Shown piece after piece: positions 11,825 to 24,100 of a DNA stretch of 64,000 bases. The stretch's first letter is position 1. Each line of letters begins with the position of its first letter. The notes beneath the pieces are model-generated. The model made no database searches. It saw only the letters and a program-made list of their open reading frames with translations, and had not been told where the DNA came from. The position numbers and the translations under genes were made by a program. Source of the stretch: Caenorhabditis elegans (taxonomy: Eukaryota; Nematoda; Chromadorea; Rhabditida; Rhabditidae); contig NC_003282.8 of NCBI RefSeq assembly GCF_000002985.6, positions 3,968,001 through 4,032,000 of the forward strand, in the 5' to 3' direction.

Positions 11825-13205
11825 ATGTCTACTAAACCGCTATGCTCACCTGACTATAATAACACTTATATCGATTCCATTGAATTTTTTTCACTACTTC
11901 TTCACACCATTGGAATTGTCTCTACCCCTATTCACATTTTCGGTAGCTACTGTGTTTTGTACAAAACTCCAAAGGAAATGAGTTCTGTCAAACCGAGTTT
12001 GCTTTATTTAGAGACAACAACCTTTTTACTGGATTTGATGTTATCGGTTATTTGCACGGTTAACGCTTTCATCCCGCTAATGGCAGTACTTCCAATTGGT
12101 ATACTCACAAAATTCGGACTAAGACTTCCCGAAGTGTTTTGGATTCTAGAAATGACCATAGCACGTTAGTCAACTTCATTTTAAATCTCGATACAATTTA
12201 GATAAATTCTAGTGTTTGGATGCTCTGTCATTGTTCTCTTGGAGAATCGGTTATACATTCTGATGATCGATAAAAGAATGTGGAGAAGAATTCGCATCCC
12301 TTTTCTCGTTTTTCAACACTTTACAGCAATCATGTATTTTTATCCAATTTATAGGACAATGCCGCCTGGTCCCGAGAATCAGAAAGAATTCATTTTAAAG
12401 GTAAACTAAATTTTTAAGTTATTTAAACATAGTAGGCGGACAAAGGACGGTCTATCTATCAGCCGGCCGGCCTCAATCTGGATTCGCCATTAGGCCACGT
12501 TTGAGTGACTCCGCTTTGCTCTCTTACTATAATATGCATCAACTTTAATGCTATTTTATGAAAGTTAGTCGAAAACTTGTAAGTTCAATATAAATCATCT
12601 AAACCGCGCAGTTAAAGACGATACTTTCGATACCACGCTCCGGGAAACGATAAGAGTCCCCAAGGCAAGATTTACATCGCATCTCAAAAACTCACATTGT
12701 TCAATTAACAACTCCCTAGGCGATCCCGTGTCTTCATCCAGATGTACGTAATGCTCCATTATACCTGGTCGTCGAGGACAGGTGGAAATTCTTGAGTTGG
12801 ACAGTAGCTGAAGCTCTTCTAGTAGCTTTGACACTCCAGGGAATATTTATTTTTATTATCAAATCTCTCAGAAGTTACGGTCAAAATCGATCCAACAAAA
12901 CCGTCGATCTGCAGAAGAAGCTCCTGCGAGCCATATCAATTCAGTTAGCCCTTCCATTTTGTATAATATTTATACCTCTATGCTACTATACGTTTTCCAC
13001 ATCTTACCGTGCAGCTATTAACAATTTGATGTACGTATTGATGTCAACCCATGGACTATTTTCAACAGTTGTGATGATTATCGTGCAGAAACCATATCGA
13101 GAATTTCTTCTGGCTTTACTTTTATTGAATAGAAGAAGTAGAGATTTGGGAACCAGAGCAACAAATTCAGTTAACAATGGAATTGTCACAAATCGAATGT
13201 TTTAA
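11825..13205 (+). CDS. Serpentine chemoreceptor, class srh (GPCR)
   Basis: Exons 11825-12164, 12213-12400 and 12720-13205 join in frame to 337 residues. Residues 1-25 read MSTKPLCSPDYNNTYIDS, followed by the first membrane segment and class-H motifs TPIHIFGSYCVLYKTPKEM and MSSVKPSLL. Exon 2 holds TMPPGPENQKEFILK; exon 3 opens AIPCLHPDVRNAPLYL and ends VQKPYREFLL...NRMF. The stop overlaps an AATAAA signal at 13204. It is in tandem with the copy at 13901, and the two share exon 1 and exon 2 lengths exactly (340 and 188 nt), so they are recent duplicates. No disruption is seen. Confidence 0.87.
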
Positions 13206-13900
13206 TAAAAATTTTACACTTTGCATAATGCGATCTTCTAAATGGTTTCAGGAACTTAGGCTTGACCTCAAGCTTAGGCATACTGTTATGTTTGGTCTTA
13301 TTTAAGCGCAAAATCACAAAACTATTGCTAGTGGAAGTAGTGAGCTTTTAAAGTTGCGAAAATGATTCTCTTCCTCCATCTAATTTGAATTTAGGGCGCA
13401 AATCACTCGATGTGCGAGTTTTCTACTCGACGCTGAGCATAGAACTTTTTTTCAAAATAAATGCTTATATCAGTTCATGAGAATGCCTACTTTCCGACGC
13501 AAAAATAGCAGCAGCAAAGAGAACATCTCATGAGAATGCCTAATATGATCAAAACAGGGTAATTGTAGTGCATATGAATAGTGAAAAGATATTTTCCATA
13601 TTTCATCGAATTCTCATAATTTCAATTAATTCTTTGATTCCAGTTAGCCAAACTATAAATCACACTCGCAAAACCACTCATTTATAGAAATGATTTCTTT
13701 GATATTTCATAACCAAGTTGGTTAACCCAACAACTAAGTAACATTACCAATACCTATAATTATCTCTAGATGGCAACGCACGTGATGGAACATTGCTCTT
13801 TGAGAATCAAACTAAGTACAGACAGAAATCACAACAAATAGTAGGTGGTAATACTAAGAGAGTTTTTCAGTTTTCAGCTAATTCAGTTCTATTTCGAAAA
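13206..13900. other. Intergenic between tandem srh genes
   Basis: About 700 bp without a supported gene. A short ttaggc-like patch is at 13255-13285. An ATG at 13793 is in frame with the next srh gene, but the start at 13901 is preferred because it matches the paralogues. Confidence 0.5.
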
Positions 13901-15609
13901 ATGACAACGGAACCGCTGTGCTCACCTGACTATAACAACACTTATCTCGATTCAATTGAATTCTTTTCAATACTTCTCCATACTATAGGAGTTGTCTCAG
14001 CTCCCATTCATATCTTCGGTGGCTTCTGTATTTTGTACAAGACTCCAAAAGAAATGAGCTCTGTCAAACCAAGTTTGCTATATTTAGAGTCATCCACTTT
14101 CATACTTGACTTAACATTATCGATTTTTTGCACTGTTAACGCATTGATTCCGCTAATGGCCGTATATCCAATAGGTATTCTTACTCAACTTGGAATTAGA
14201 GTTCCCGAAGTGTTTTATATTCTGGAAATTATTGCAGCGAGTTAGTGAAATATTAAAGCAAGTCTGTATTTAACACCAAAATTCATATTCCAGTGTTCGC
14301 ATGCTCTGTCATTGGTCTATTTGAAAATCGCTTATTTATTCTGATGATCGATAAAAGGTTGTGGGGGCAAATACGCATTCCATTTCTTGTTTTTCTACAT
14401 TTAACAGGCCTTGTGTATTTTTATCCGAACTATATAACAATGCCACCTGGTGTCGAAAATCAGAAAGAGTTCATTTTGAAGGTAGGCTGAACTGTTTTTT
14501 TTCAATTTTCATTGTTAGCTTGCTTTCGGACTTCTGTAAAACATCTATGTCATTTGAAAGACGATTTTCTCCGGGCCAATGTTGCACGGGCTCTTGGTTT
14601 CCCTAAGGTGAGCAATTGCGCGCTATCGAAAAACGTTAATTTTGACACGGGCTTCTGGTCTCCCTTATTCTATTTTTTGCGCTCTATTGACAATCGCCAG
14701 CCGGGCAACGCATGGGAAAACGCGTACTGCACACAAACAAATACATTTTGTTCTACAATGAAAATCGAGCCGCGACGCGCCGTAAATTGTCCCCAGCCGT
14801 GGCCGAACGAATGTGGCCTAATTCGACAAACTCTTAAGCCAGAAGCGCGAGCTCAATTTCGCTTGAATTTTTTCTTTCGATTCAATCAGTATTTTGAACC
14901 TAATTTGAAAAAAAAACCGTCTCTAACTGATAAACTCAATAAACATTTTACCGAGCTGCGTAGTTTTGCAGCGGCACTCTAGAGTCCCCGAGCAGGAAAT
15001 TTCAAAACTTGCCGAGCTCGGAAAATTCGGCAAATTCAACAAATTTGCCGCATTAGCCTGTCCCCGAAGCGAGATTTACACCGTTTCTTAAAAACGCAAA
15101 CCATTCAATTAACAACTTCTTAGGCAATCCCGTGTCTTCATCCAGAAGTACGTAATGCTCCATTATACCTGATTGTGGAGGACAAGTGGAAATTCTTGTT
15201 CTGGACAGCCTGTGAAACTCTACTATTCGCTTTCACAATCGTCGCAATGTTCATTTTTATTATCAAAGCTCTCAGAAATTACGGCCATAATCGATCTCAG
15301 AGAACCATTGATATGCAGAAAAAGCTTATTCAAGCCATTACACTTCAGTTGGCTATTCCATTTTTTATTATATTTATTCCAATAAGCTACTATACATTTT
15401 CAAATTCCTATTATGCAGCTGTCAACAATATCATGTACGTTCTCATGGCAACCCATGGATCATTTTCTACAGTTGTGATGATTATTGTGCAGAAACCATA
15501 TCGGGAATTTCTTCTGACTGTGATTTTATTAAATAGAAGATGTCGAACTCTTGCCAGTCGGCCAACAAATTCAGTTAGCAGCGGGCTTATTGCAACTCGA
15601 ATGTTTTAA
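13901..15609 (+). CDS. Serpentine chemoreceptor, class srh (GPCR)
   Basis: Exons 13901-14240, 14294-14481 and 15124-15609 join in frame to 337 residues, same length as the upstream tandem copy. Motifs: MTTEPLCSPDYNNTYLDS at the N terminus, APIHIFGGFCILYKTPKEM, TMPPGVENQKEFILK ending exon 2, AIPCLHPEVRNAPLYL opening exon 3 and VQKPYREFLL near the end. Intron 2 is 642 bp against 319 bp in the paralogue; the difference is an inserted repeat at roughly 14620-14990. The gene is intact and by family is expected to be a chemosensory receptor. Confidence 0.87.
14620..15000. mobile_element. Probable repeat/transposon insertion in srh intron
   Basis: The flanking intron sequence aligns with the paralogue's intron (tccccgaagcgagatttaca near 15060 against tccccaaggcaagatttaca near 12656), but this segment is absent there. 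It contains gacgcgccgtaaattg-type sequence that looks like a dispersed C. elegans repeat. The one long open frame across it has no recognisable protein domain. Confidence 0.5.
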
Positions 15610-15734
15610 ATCCATTAATAAACTTGTATCAAATTTATTCTTCTGTACGATTACATATTTATGTGTTTTAACAGTAAAGTGTAACAAATTTGGTAAATCT
15701 TAAAAGGTGGTGAGAAGGTTGTTTTTTATTGCTT

Positions 15735-16160
15735 TTTTAGACTTGAAATTTTCTGAACACATCAAATTTTCTAATGAAACTTCTTGAAAACTTCTCAAAA
15801 AAAGTTATGGCGGCTCAAATATTTAAATTAGTTAAAATTTTAAACTTATCAATGTCAATGTCGTCTTGTCAAAGTCGCAGCGACTAACTTGTTTGACATC
15901 ACCGTCTATTTATGAGTGTACACTCTAATTATCTTGCGTTTTCTACTTGATTTAGGGACATTTGAAGTCGATGGATTGTCAGAAATTACCAAATTTTGCC
16001 AAATCTAGTTAGTTTTCCACCGGTTTCGTCATTGACAATTCGGTCAAATTTCAAACTTTAACTAATTTTGGGTCATTTTTCGAGCTGCCATAACTTTTTT
16101 CGAGAAGTTTTCAGGAAGTTTCATGCACATCTTCAGACATTTTCAAGTCTGATAATATAA
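15735..16160. repeat. Fold-back element (gaaacttcttgaaaac family)
   Basis: The left arm contains atgaaacttcttgaaaactt..aaaaagttatggcggctc; the right arm carries the reverse complement (gccataacttttttcgaga, then gttttcaggaagtttcat) near 16086-16123. The same family recurs at 29330-29970. Confidence 0.8.
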
Positions 16161-16589
16161 TAAACAATTTCGACAAGATTATCTCAAATTCTACTCAATT
16201 CATTTCTAAAGTTATGTTTCGGACTAGTGATTCTTGCACACTTTTCTCTTTTTTTTAACCAGAGGTAGTGTCGCGATAATCATTGTGTGGCACGGTGCCC
16301 TGACCAGAAAAAACCCGAAAAAAAGATCTGATTGTGAGCCAAAACTATATGAACTGTTTCCAGACATGCATATTCCAAAGGTCAAAATTGTGTTACCAGC
16401 GTTTTGTTCCCCTACGTCCGCCCTTCTCAAATTTTTTATACTATTCACCGCAGTTAGTTTAACGATGCGGAAGATATTTTCCATTGTGATCGAACGTTTG
16501 TCCTCTTCCTGAGAGTTATATGTCACTATTTTACCAATTTTTTAGCTTGTTTTAAGTACCACTGTTTTGCGATGAGATGTAAGCATTTA

Positions 16590-18990
16590 AATGTGGTTCA
16601 TCGATGCACCATGTATTGCACCTTTATTTGACCACTCCATATCTCCATTCTTTATAAATATATAACAATAATTCTCTTCAGATTTTTTTAAAATTGTCAC
16701 AAAAAAGCTAAGGCTTCAAAGTTTATTATCTGATTTAAACTGTAGTTTCGCATATTTCAGTCAATTTTAAGCTGGCTCGGGAACTTGCAGAACAGTTTTT
16801 TTACAAACCCCTCTTTTATTTTGTTTTATTACTTTTCCCGCCTAAAACTTACCCCTTTTCCCAATATCCTCCAGGCAATAAGAGATATGCCAAGAAACGA
16901 TTACTGCTACCAATCATGCAACTGATAAGAACAATCTCGGAACAAGTTATCAGTTGATATGCAAAAGGGAGAACGGGATATCAGTGGAAGGAAGAATCCA
17001 ATTCTTTGATAGTATTGAGATGCCTATTTTTATCGTTTTTTTTTTCGTTATTTGGCTGATGTTGGACCGCTTTTTTAAAAAAGTGGCAAATTTTTGAAAA
17101 ATAGAAAAATAGCTGAAAATCATAAAACGGTATTTGACCACACCTCAAACGGTCTCAAGTCTTTCAAAAAGCTGATAGTGAGAATTGTAATATTTTAGAT
17201 AGTATTTAATTTAGAAATTCCCCTATTTTGGATACCCACCTCACCTTATTAGTCTCGCCACGCAGAAAATCCCCGCCTCCGCTACTGGTGTTCCGGTAAA
17301 CGTGGGGACGGTTTCTGATTATTATATTGGAGGATTGCGGAGAGACCGCGCAGTGTAAAGAAAAATGTGGAATAATTGTTGTTGGTGTGGTCGGATTTAA
17401 TATCCTGTCAGGAATTTCGGAATGGTTTGGTGTCAATATGAACATACTTTAACGCTAAAATTTTGGGGTGAATTTTCACAATTTTTGCCATTTTTACGAT
17501 ATATTTTTAAAACTAATTCGAAGCATGAAAGTTTGAAAACCATTTATTTTAGCTCACTTTGTGTTTCCAAGGTTTTTGCGATTTTATTTTGAGAGCAAAA
17601 GGTGTTGTCAAAATTTGTGGCGGACAGGTGGGAGGCAGGCGTAGGCCATGAAACCGCTCCTGTCTTCCATAGAATTCCTAATTTAGAGTTTTCAGAATTC
17701 TGTCAAAGTTTTATAGACCTCTGTAAAATTTCTGAAAAATCTAGGTAGATGCTGAAAATTTGTGCTATTAATTTGACTTCTGTCCCAATTGTGGCACAAA
17801 TTACATATTGAAAAATTTCTGGAAAAATTATGGAAATTAATGAGAATTTTCTGAAATAAAATTCTCAAAAATTGACTGTTGTCAGAGAATGTTTGATCAG
17901 TAAATTTCAGGCATTTTTTGCTCCCCTCCGTCTTCCTAAAGTTTCATATTCTAGGTTTTATTGACCGCCCCAAACAAAAAACACTCTTGTTGCCAAAAGT
18001 CAAACTACACTCAATTCCTGAAACAAAAAAGACCATAAATTCCCGAGTTACCTATACATAGCTCGTGTTGTTCCAATCATACTTAATCCTTATTGTTCAA
18101 AAGAGAGACGTCCAAGCTCGCCACAATCACTCCGCACAAACCCCCCGAGCACAGGCGGGTCACTCTATTTACCTACTTGTCTCTCTGCATAAGGACTTTT
18201 GTCTCTCTGCCTCGTTTTACTCTCCTTTTTGGAAATCCTACAAAACTTATCACTACGCGGAGATCTTTCCGCCCCGCGCACGGACCTACCCTCTCCGACA
18301 TGTCAACACATTACACCACAATTTCCTCCGCAACTGACTAACTCTTTCGATATATAGATGTGTGATTGTACAATTAAGACTGGTGGGGAGGGGAATTTCA
18401 TATTTACATTGTACTGATTATTCGCAATGTTCTATTGATTTTATGGTGATTTATTCGGTTCTACACTTTTATTTTGGTAATCTTGGTATTATTTTGGGTT
18501 TTTTAATATAAATTCCTTGTACTTCTTGGCAGTTCATCGATGCACCATGTCTTGCACAATCATTGTTCGGTTTCTTTTTGAAAATTTCAACTACAAAACT
18601 AGAACAATTGTTCAATATAATAAAATGCAACTGATTGATGCACCATGTCCAGCACCTATTACTTCAGTCTCTCATATCTCGGTTCCTCATACAAATATAT
18701 ATAAATAAATAATAATAAACCTATAGCAAACATATGCAAAATATTTTGTTAGGTGGCAATGTTTTAATAACATCAAAGGAAAATGAGATATAATCGTTTA
18801 AAGGTGGTTCGCCGATGCATCATGTCCAGCACCTATTGCATCATATATACAGAAATAAATATATTATTGTAATCCTGTAGTAAATCAGATGACAGATATT
18901 ATATCAGTTGACATTTTTTTGATAAACCTAAAGACGGCTAAGATATAAGCATGGCTTATCGATGCACCATGTTTTGATCATTGTCTAGCC
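16590..18990. repeat. Scattered copies of a gatgcaccatgt repeat
   Basis: At least five related units are at about 16602, 18537, 18636, 18812 and 18958. Each begins cgatgcaccatgt(c)..gcacctatt, and several are followed by an AT-rich aaatatatataaataaata tail. Another possible copy is near 59132. Function unknown. Confidence 0.7.
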
Positions 18991-19439
18991 AACAAATTCC
19001 TTAGTTCCAAATAGTATTCCGATCTTACGCTCTTATTTGACCAGGCTCATCGTCTTGTCCAAAATCGGTCACCACATTTTTTTGTTGATCTCCTCCGAAA
19101 TAGTATTATGTTTGCTTTTCTCATTGAACCCAGAAACTGATTTCCAAAAAAAAAACTGTGCCCATACTTAATGGCTAGTATTTCCCTATTTGACTATGTT
19201 GCGCAACAGCTTGACCTAACATCCGACACCTCACAGGGGTCTTTTTATTGACACCCCGCTGATGGGGGTTCCAATTTTCACAATGATTTGTACAAGACTA
19301 ACATAGACATTTGTGTAGTTTTGTGAAGTTTCCGAGTACCTGCCTACGCTTGCCTATCAATAATGTGGTCAAAATTTTTTCAGGGAAAGTCTAAAAGAGG
19401 AAAGGTTCAAAAATTGAAAAAAATTTTCGCTTTTCGGTT

Positions 19440-19535
19440 TTCTTCTGACACCTTTGATTCATACGCCTGCTTACGATCAAGCCTACGCCTGCCTACGCCT
19501 GCCTACGCCTTCCTACGCCTGCCTACGCCTGATGT
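19440..19535. repeat. cctacgcctg minisatellite
   Basis: About eight degenerate tandem copies of the 10-bp unit cctacgcctg, mostly in 19470-19530. Confidence 0.85.
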
Positions 19536-20059
19536 CTGAAGACATTTTTCTCCTCTTTCCTATTTGTGCATGAGAATGTTGCGGTATGATGAGAGCTGGG
19601 GAAGGTCAATCAGCTCGAACCAGAAGCCCCCCTTGCTCCGCCGGTCTCCCTCTCCTTCTTCCTCTATTTACCCAACTTATATGAACCATAAGTGACCGTC
19701 ACACATACAGCTTGCCTTTTCCTTTTCCCTCTGTGTTTTCGGCTCTCTCGGCTTCTTTTTCAAGAGTTTTGAATTTCTGCTTCTGTGTTGCTTTTCGATA
19801 GGCGAGTGGGGAGGGGGCGCGGAAAATATGAAAGAACATTTTGAAATCTCGACTGTGTACAATACATGGAAAACGACCATAGAATAAACGGCAAATTTGC
19901 CGGAAAAGGCGTTTTTTCTTGGCCTTTTTGATGTTTTGGCACTGAACTTTGGTTTTTTTATCAAAAAAAAATTCGAACTTGCAAAATTGTTCTTATCTGT
20001 TTTTCTACAACAAAAAATGGGGTTTTTGTCTGTGAAAAGTCTAAATAGCCTCCAGTCTA

Positions 20060-20700
20060 GTATTCAAACTTGAATTGTTATAGCTTAAAAGTGGAGTGCC
20101 GAAATTTTTAGGTCCAAAATGGCCCAAAACCACCAACTTTTATAATGGGACGTTCTGGAAAATTTTTCAAAGAAAGTTATAATGGCTCAAAATTTTGGAA
20201 AAGTCTGATGTATTTCAATTTTTTTTCGACCACTGCGACACGGAAAAGTATCTAAAATTTGATATTTTAGCAAAAAAATTGCCCATTTTTTCATATTTTT
20301 GGAAAACCATAACTTTAAAGAAAACAAATTTCAGAAGAGTTTATTACAAAATTCAGTAGTTTTGGACGATTTGGAGTCTGAGAAAAAAGGTTGCGGGTTT
20401 CGGTTAAGCTTCAAAGTCAAGTGTAAAGTTTGAGATTTTAGCTAATAATTGTCTTTCTCGCTTGTGTTTTTTGAAACTTCTGAACTACTATCACTTTTTT
20501 TAAAAAAACAATTCAGAAGATTTAACTAAAAAATTCGGTAGTTTTCTGCGATTTTGAGTCTAAAAAATTTAATTGCTGATTTTGGTATTCCACGCTTCAA
20601 CTTCAAGTCCAAAATTTGAGATTTTAGCTAAAAATTGTCCTTTTTCGATGTTTTGAACTGCTATAACTCCTTTTGGAGAAATTTCCTTAAACTCGAATTT
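20060..20700. repeat. Tandem repeat with ~175-bp period
   Basis: The phrase gagattttagctaa recurs near 20260 (as gatattttagc), 20431 and 20611; between them aattc(a/g)gtagtttt and ataact-rich stretches repeat in the same order. Confidence 0.6.
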
Positions 20701-21131
20701 CCGCAAAAAATCTGAAAAATTCAAACTCTCTCATTCCCATCCTCATTCCAAATTTTCCTTATCATTAATTTCTCTCCCTTATCAATCCAAAACGTCCCTC
20801 ACAGTCCCTTATCACAAAACTCAAAGTGATAAGCACCAGTCCACACGCTTCCGCACTCGTCATACTCATTTATCAATGAGCACTAGTGATAAAAAGCAAA
20901 CAATTGGTTTGACCTCCCGCCAACTTCCGCCTTTTTGACTGTGTACGGGAAGTTGTAAAAAAGATCGGATTACTCGATAGAACCATAGAGATCTGAGGTT
21001 TTGATAAGCAAATTAGCGTTCGTTCGAAACGTTTTTCTTTCTTTTTCTTTTTTTGCTTTTTACTTTTCTTTAAAGTCATGATTTTTTTTTAAAAATCTTT
21101 TTTTGTAGAGAGCACAGTAATTATTCCGACT

Positions 21132-24100
21132 ATGCTAGAAAAATATGGAAGATGTCGGAAACGACGACTTCTCAAAGAAGTCGTACTTATATTATTGGTT
21201 GCTGCGGTGCAGGTAGCCTTTTTTTTGATGTTCCAAAAAATCAAAAAAATGATTAGAAAATTATCACTAAAATTCAATTTTGATCAAATTTTTATTAAAA
21301 AACACACAAAAATGGACAAAATTTAAAGCTATTTTTCAATAAAAAAATGTACACAAAATTAACAATAAATTTCAGTTCTTAACTCAAATATTGATTTTGA
21401 TGAAAGCATGAAAAATGTCCAAAAGATTGAGTTATTTTAAAAAAACAAAACATTATAATAGAAGAAAACAAATATTTTTAACTTATTTTTGTAAAAAAAA
21501 GAAAAATTTTGCCTCTTATCCACCTAAAATTAAAATTTCCAGCCCGTGCTCTCCTCATCAAAATCCACCCCAGAAGCTCAGCTCACTGACGTGGAGCTCA
21601 CTTGCCCGGATGATTGGATCCGACACGGCACGAAATGCTATCTCCCATTCAATATTCACCAAAGCTGGCCGTTTGCCATGACCACGTGTCAAAGATATGG
21701 ATCGACGTTGGCCAAGATACAGACTGGATCCGAGAACCAGTTTATCGCTTCGTTACTCTCGAAACCCGGCAAACCGACGGAAGGGAAGGAGTATTGGATT
21801 GGCTTGACTGTTGAGGTAAGGGAAATTGAAGGATAGTCTGAATTTTGAAACTTTGCGATTTGACACATATTACTCAGAAGGAGAAAAATTCCAAGTTTCG
21901 ATTTTTTTTGAGATTTCTCATAAAGTTCACATTTTTCAACAATTTGTCTTTTTAGCCAGAGCTTAGGCAGAAATTTTCAGGAAAAATCAAAAAAATTGAT
22001 CTGCATAACCCAATAATCACAGAACCAAAATACTAAAATTATCGATTTTCAGAAAACAGAGGAAAGTTTAAATTTGAAAAAAAAAACGCCAAAATCAGTT
22101 TTACTGAAAAGGAGTTCAATTTTTTTGTGTTTAACTTTGTCCCATCGCTTCAAAATCATGATTTAACATTTGCGAAAAAATCTAAACAAAATGTGTAGTG
22201 CTTTTTTCATTTTAAAAAAAGCCATTGTCCAACTATTCCAACATCCCAAAAATGTTAAAATGTTAGAAGCCGGTGAAAAGGGAGTTCACTTAAGTTAACC
22301 GGACAAACTTCCGATTTAGTTCAGTCGGCCATTTGTAGTTTTGCAATTATTTTAAGCAACTCCAGCTTTAAATGTTCTGTAGTAATAAAAAGTTCCAATT
22401 CCAGGTCCTTGACGACGACGAACTATATCTCTGGTCGGATGGAACCCCTACAAGCCGTTATGTTGGATTCTGGCGCCAAGATCAACCAAACTTCCTTAAT
22501 GGATCCTGTGCTCTTGGAAAAGTCGAACGAAAAGACCTGGAATGGCGCCTGGACACCTGCAACTTGCTCCGCAGATTCGTCTGTGAACGCCCAGCATGCG
22601 TCCAAGGATCTTACTTCTGTTCTTCTGGATCTTGCATCTCCGAGTCAAAAAAGTGTAATGGACATAATGATTGTGACGATGGGAGTGACGAGCAAAACTG
22701 TCCATCGGCTTTCCAGCCGAATTGTAGGACTTATGAGAAGGGAGAAAGTGGGCAGTTGAGCTCTACGAATTACCCAAATTCATATGACCCAAATTTGAAT
22801 TGCCGACATGTGCTCGAAGGACCGATTAATTCAAGAATCGAGCTAACAATTGAACATTTTGAGACAGAGCCAGACTTTGATATCCTTACAGTCCTGGATG
22901 GAGGTCCAGCGGAAAATAGTACCACAGGTAGGTTCCAAAGGGAATTGCATTTGGCTAACACTAAAGTATTCAGTTATAAAACGTCTCTCTGGATCCATGG
23001 AAACGGTTCAAACTATCACATCGGCCACGAATATGATGATCGTACAGTTCAGGACCGACGCTCAATCGAATGCCAGAGGATGGCAGTTGAAGTGGAGAGC
23101 TGGTTAGTTAATTGCTTGATTAGGTTAACCTAAGCCTACGCCTGAGCCTAAGCTCAATCCTAGGCCTAAGACTCAGCCTGAGCATAATCTTAAGCCTAAG
23201 TCTAAGCCTATGCCTAAACCTAAGCCTAAGCCTCAGTCTAAGCCTATGCCTAAACCTAAACCTAAGCCTAAGCTAAAGCCTGATATCTATTTTTCAGTCC
23301 CATTCACCTGTGGAGGCCACTTTACCGCCCAGGCCTACATCCAATCCTTTGTCTCTCCCGGCTACCCAAAGACCTTTGCAAATGGCGCCGAATGTGTGTG
23401 GACTGTGGAATCTACGCCAGGACAAGTGGTTTCTTTGATTGTGAGTTTTTTAATTTTTTTTTGAATGTACTGGGTATGGGTATTATTATTTTAGATGAAA
23501 AGCGGCAAAACATGGGGATAAATTCAAAGAAAAAATGAAAATTTCAGCAGAATTTGTTTTATCCGGTAAAAAACCGGATTTAACAACAACTCTTTGTTTT
23601 ATAAGAATTTTCATTTGTTCCACAACATTAAATTAACATTAAATTAACATTAGTTCTCGTTAGGACCTTCACACACCTTCGCAAGACCATTTTCATAAGC
23701 ACGGATGTTGAAATCGATGGAATGTCTGAAAATTAATAATAACTAAATCGTTTTAGCGAACAATCTAACTTACTCTCCAAATGTCCATACATTGGTTTTT
23801 TCGTTAGGTCGTAGGCATCGATCCATTCCTTCGGCAGTGCAATTATGGTGGAGTACGTAGGCAAACTCGTAGTGCTGAGTTTAGGATAGTTTAAGCCTAA
23901 GACTATATCTAGGCCTGAGCCTAAGCCTAAACCAAGTTCAAGGTTTTTATAAACTTACTGTTGAGTAGTCCCAACCTGGACTGACAGTGAACTTGTAATC
24001 CTTTGCATTTTCCGCCGTGCAAAACTTTTTTTGTTGGAGTATGTCGTGAGATCTAAACTTTTTTATTTGATGCCTGAGCTATAACATGCCTACTCACGTC

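Larger units (their letters stand above)
15610..21131. other. 5.5-kb gene-free region upstream of the giant gene
   Basis: No open frame here shows a domain, signal peptide or credible exon structure. It contains a fold-back element (15735-16160), copies of a gatgcaccatg repeat (16600-18990), a cctacgcctg minisatellite (19440-19530) and a longer tandem repeat (20060-20700). The last kilobase is presumably the promoter region of the gene starting at 21132, but no defined element is claimed. Confidence 0.5.

Noticed and set aside
13793..13900. Upstream ATG extending the third srh gene
   Set aside because: The ATG at 13901 gives an exon 1 of exactly 340 nt like both paralogues, and the extra residues have no counterpart.
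16224..16526. Overlapping open frames on both strands
   Set aside because: No domain, no splice partner, no signal peptide; looks like chance in repeat-rich DNA.
18065..18341. Overlapping ~85-codon frames
   Set aside because: No start context, domain or exon partner supports them.
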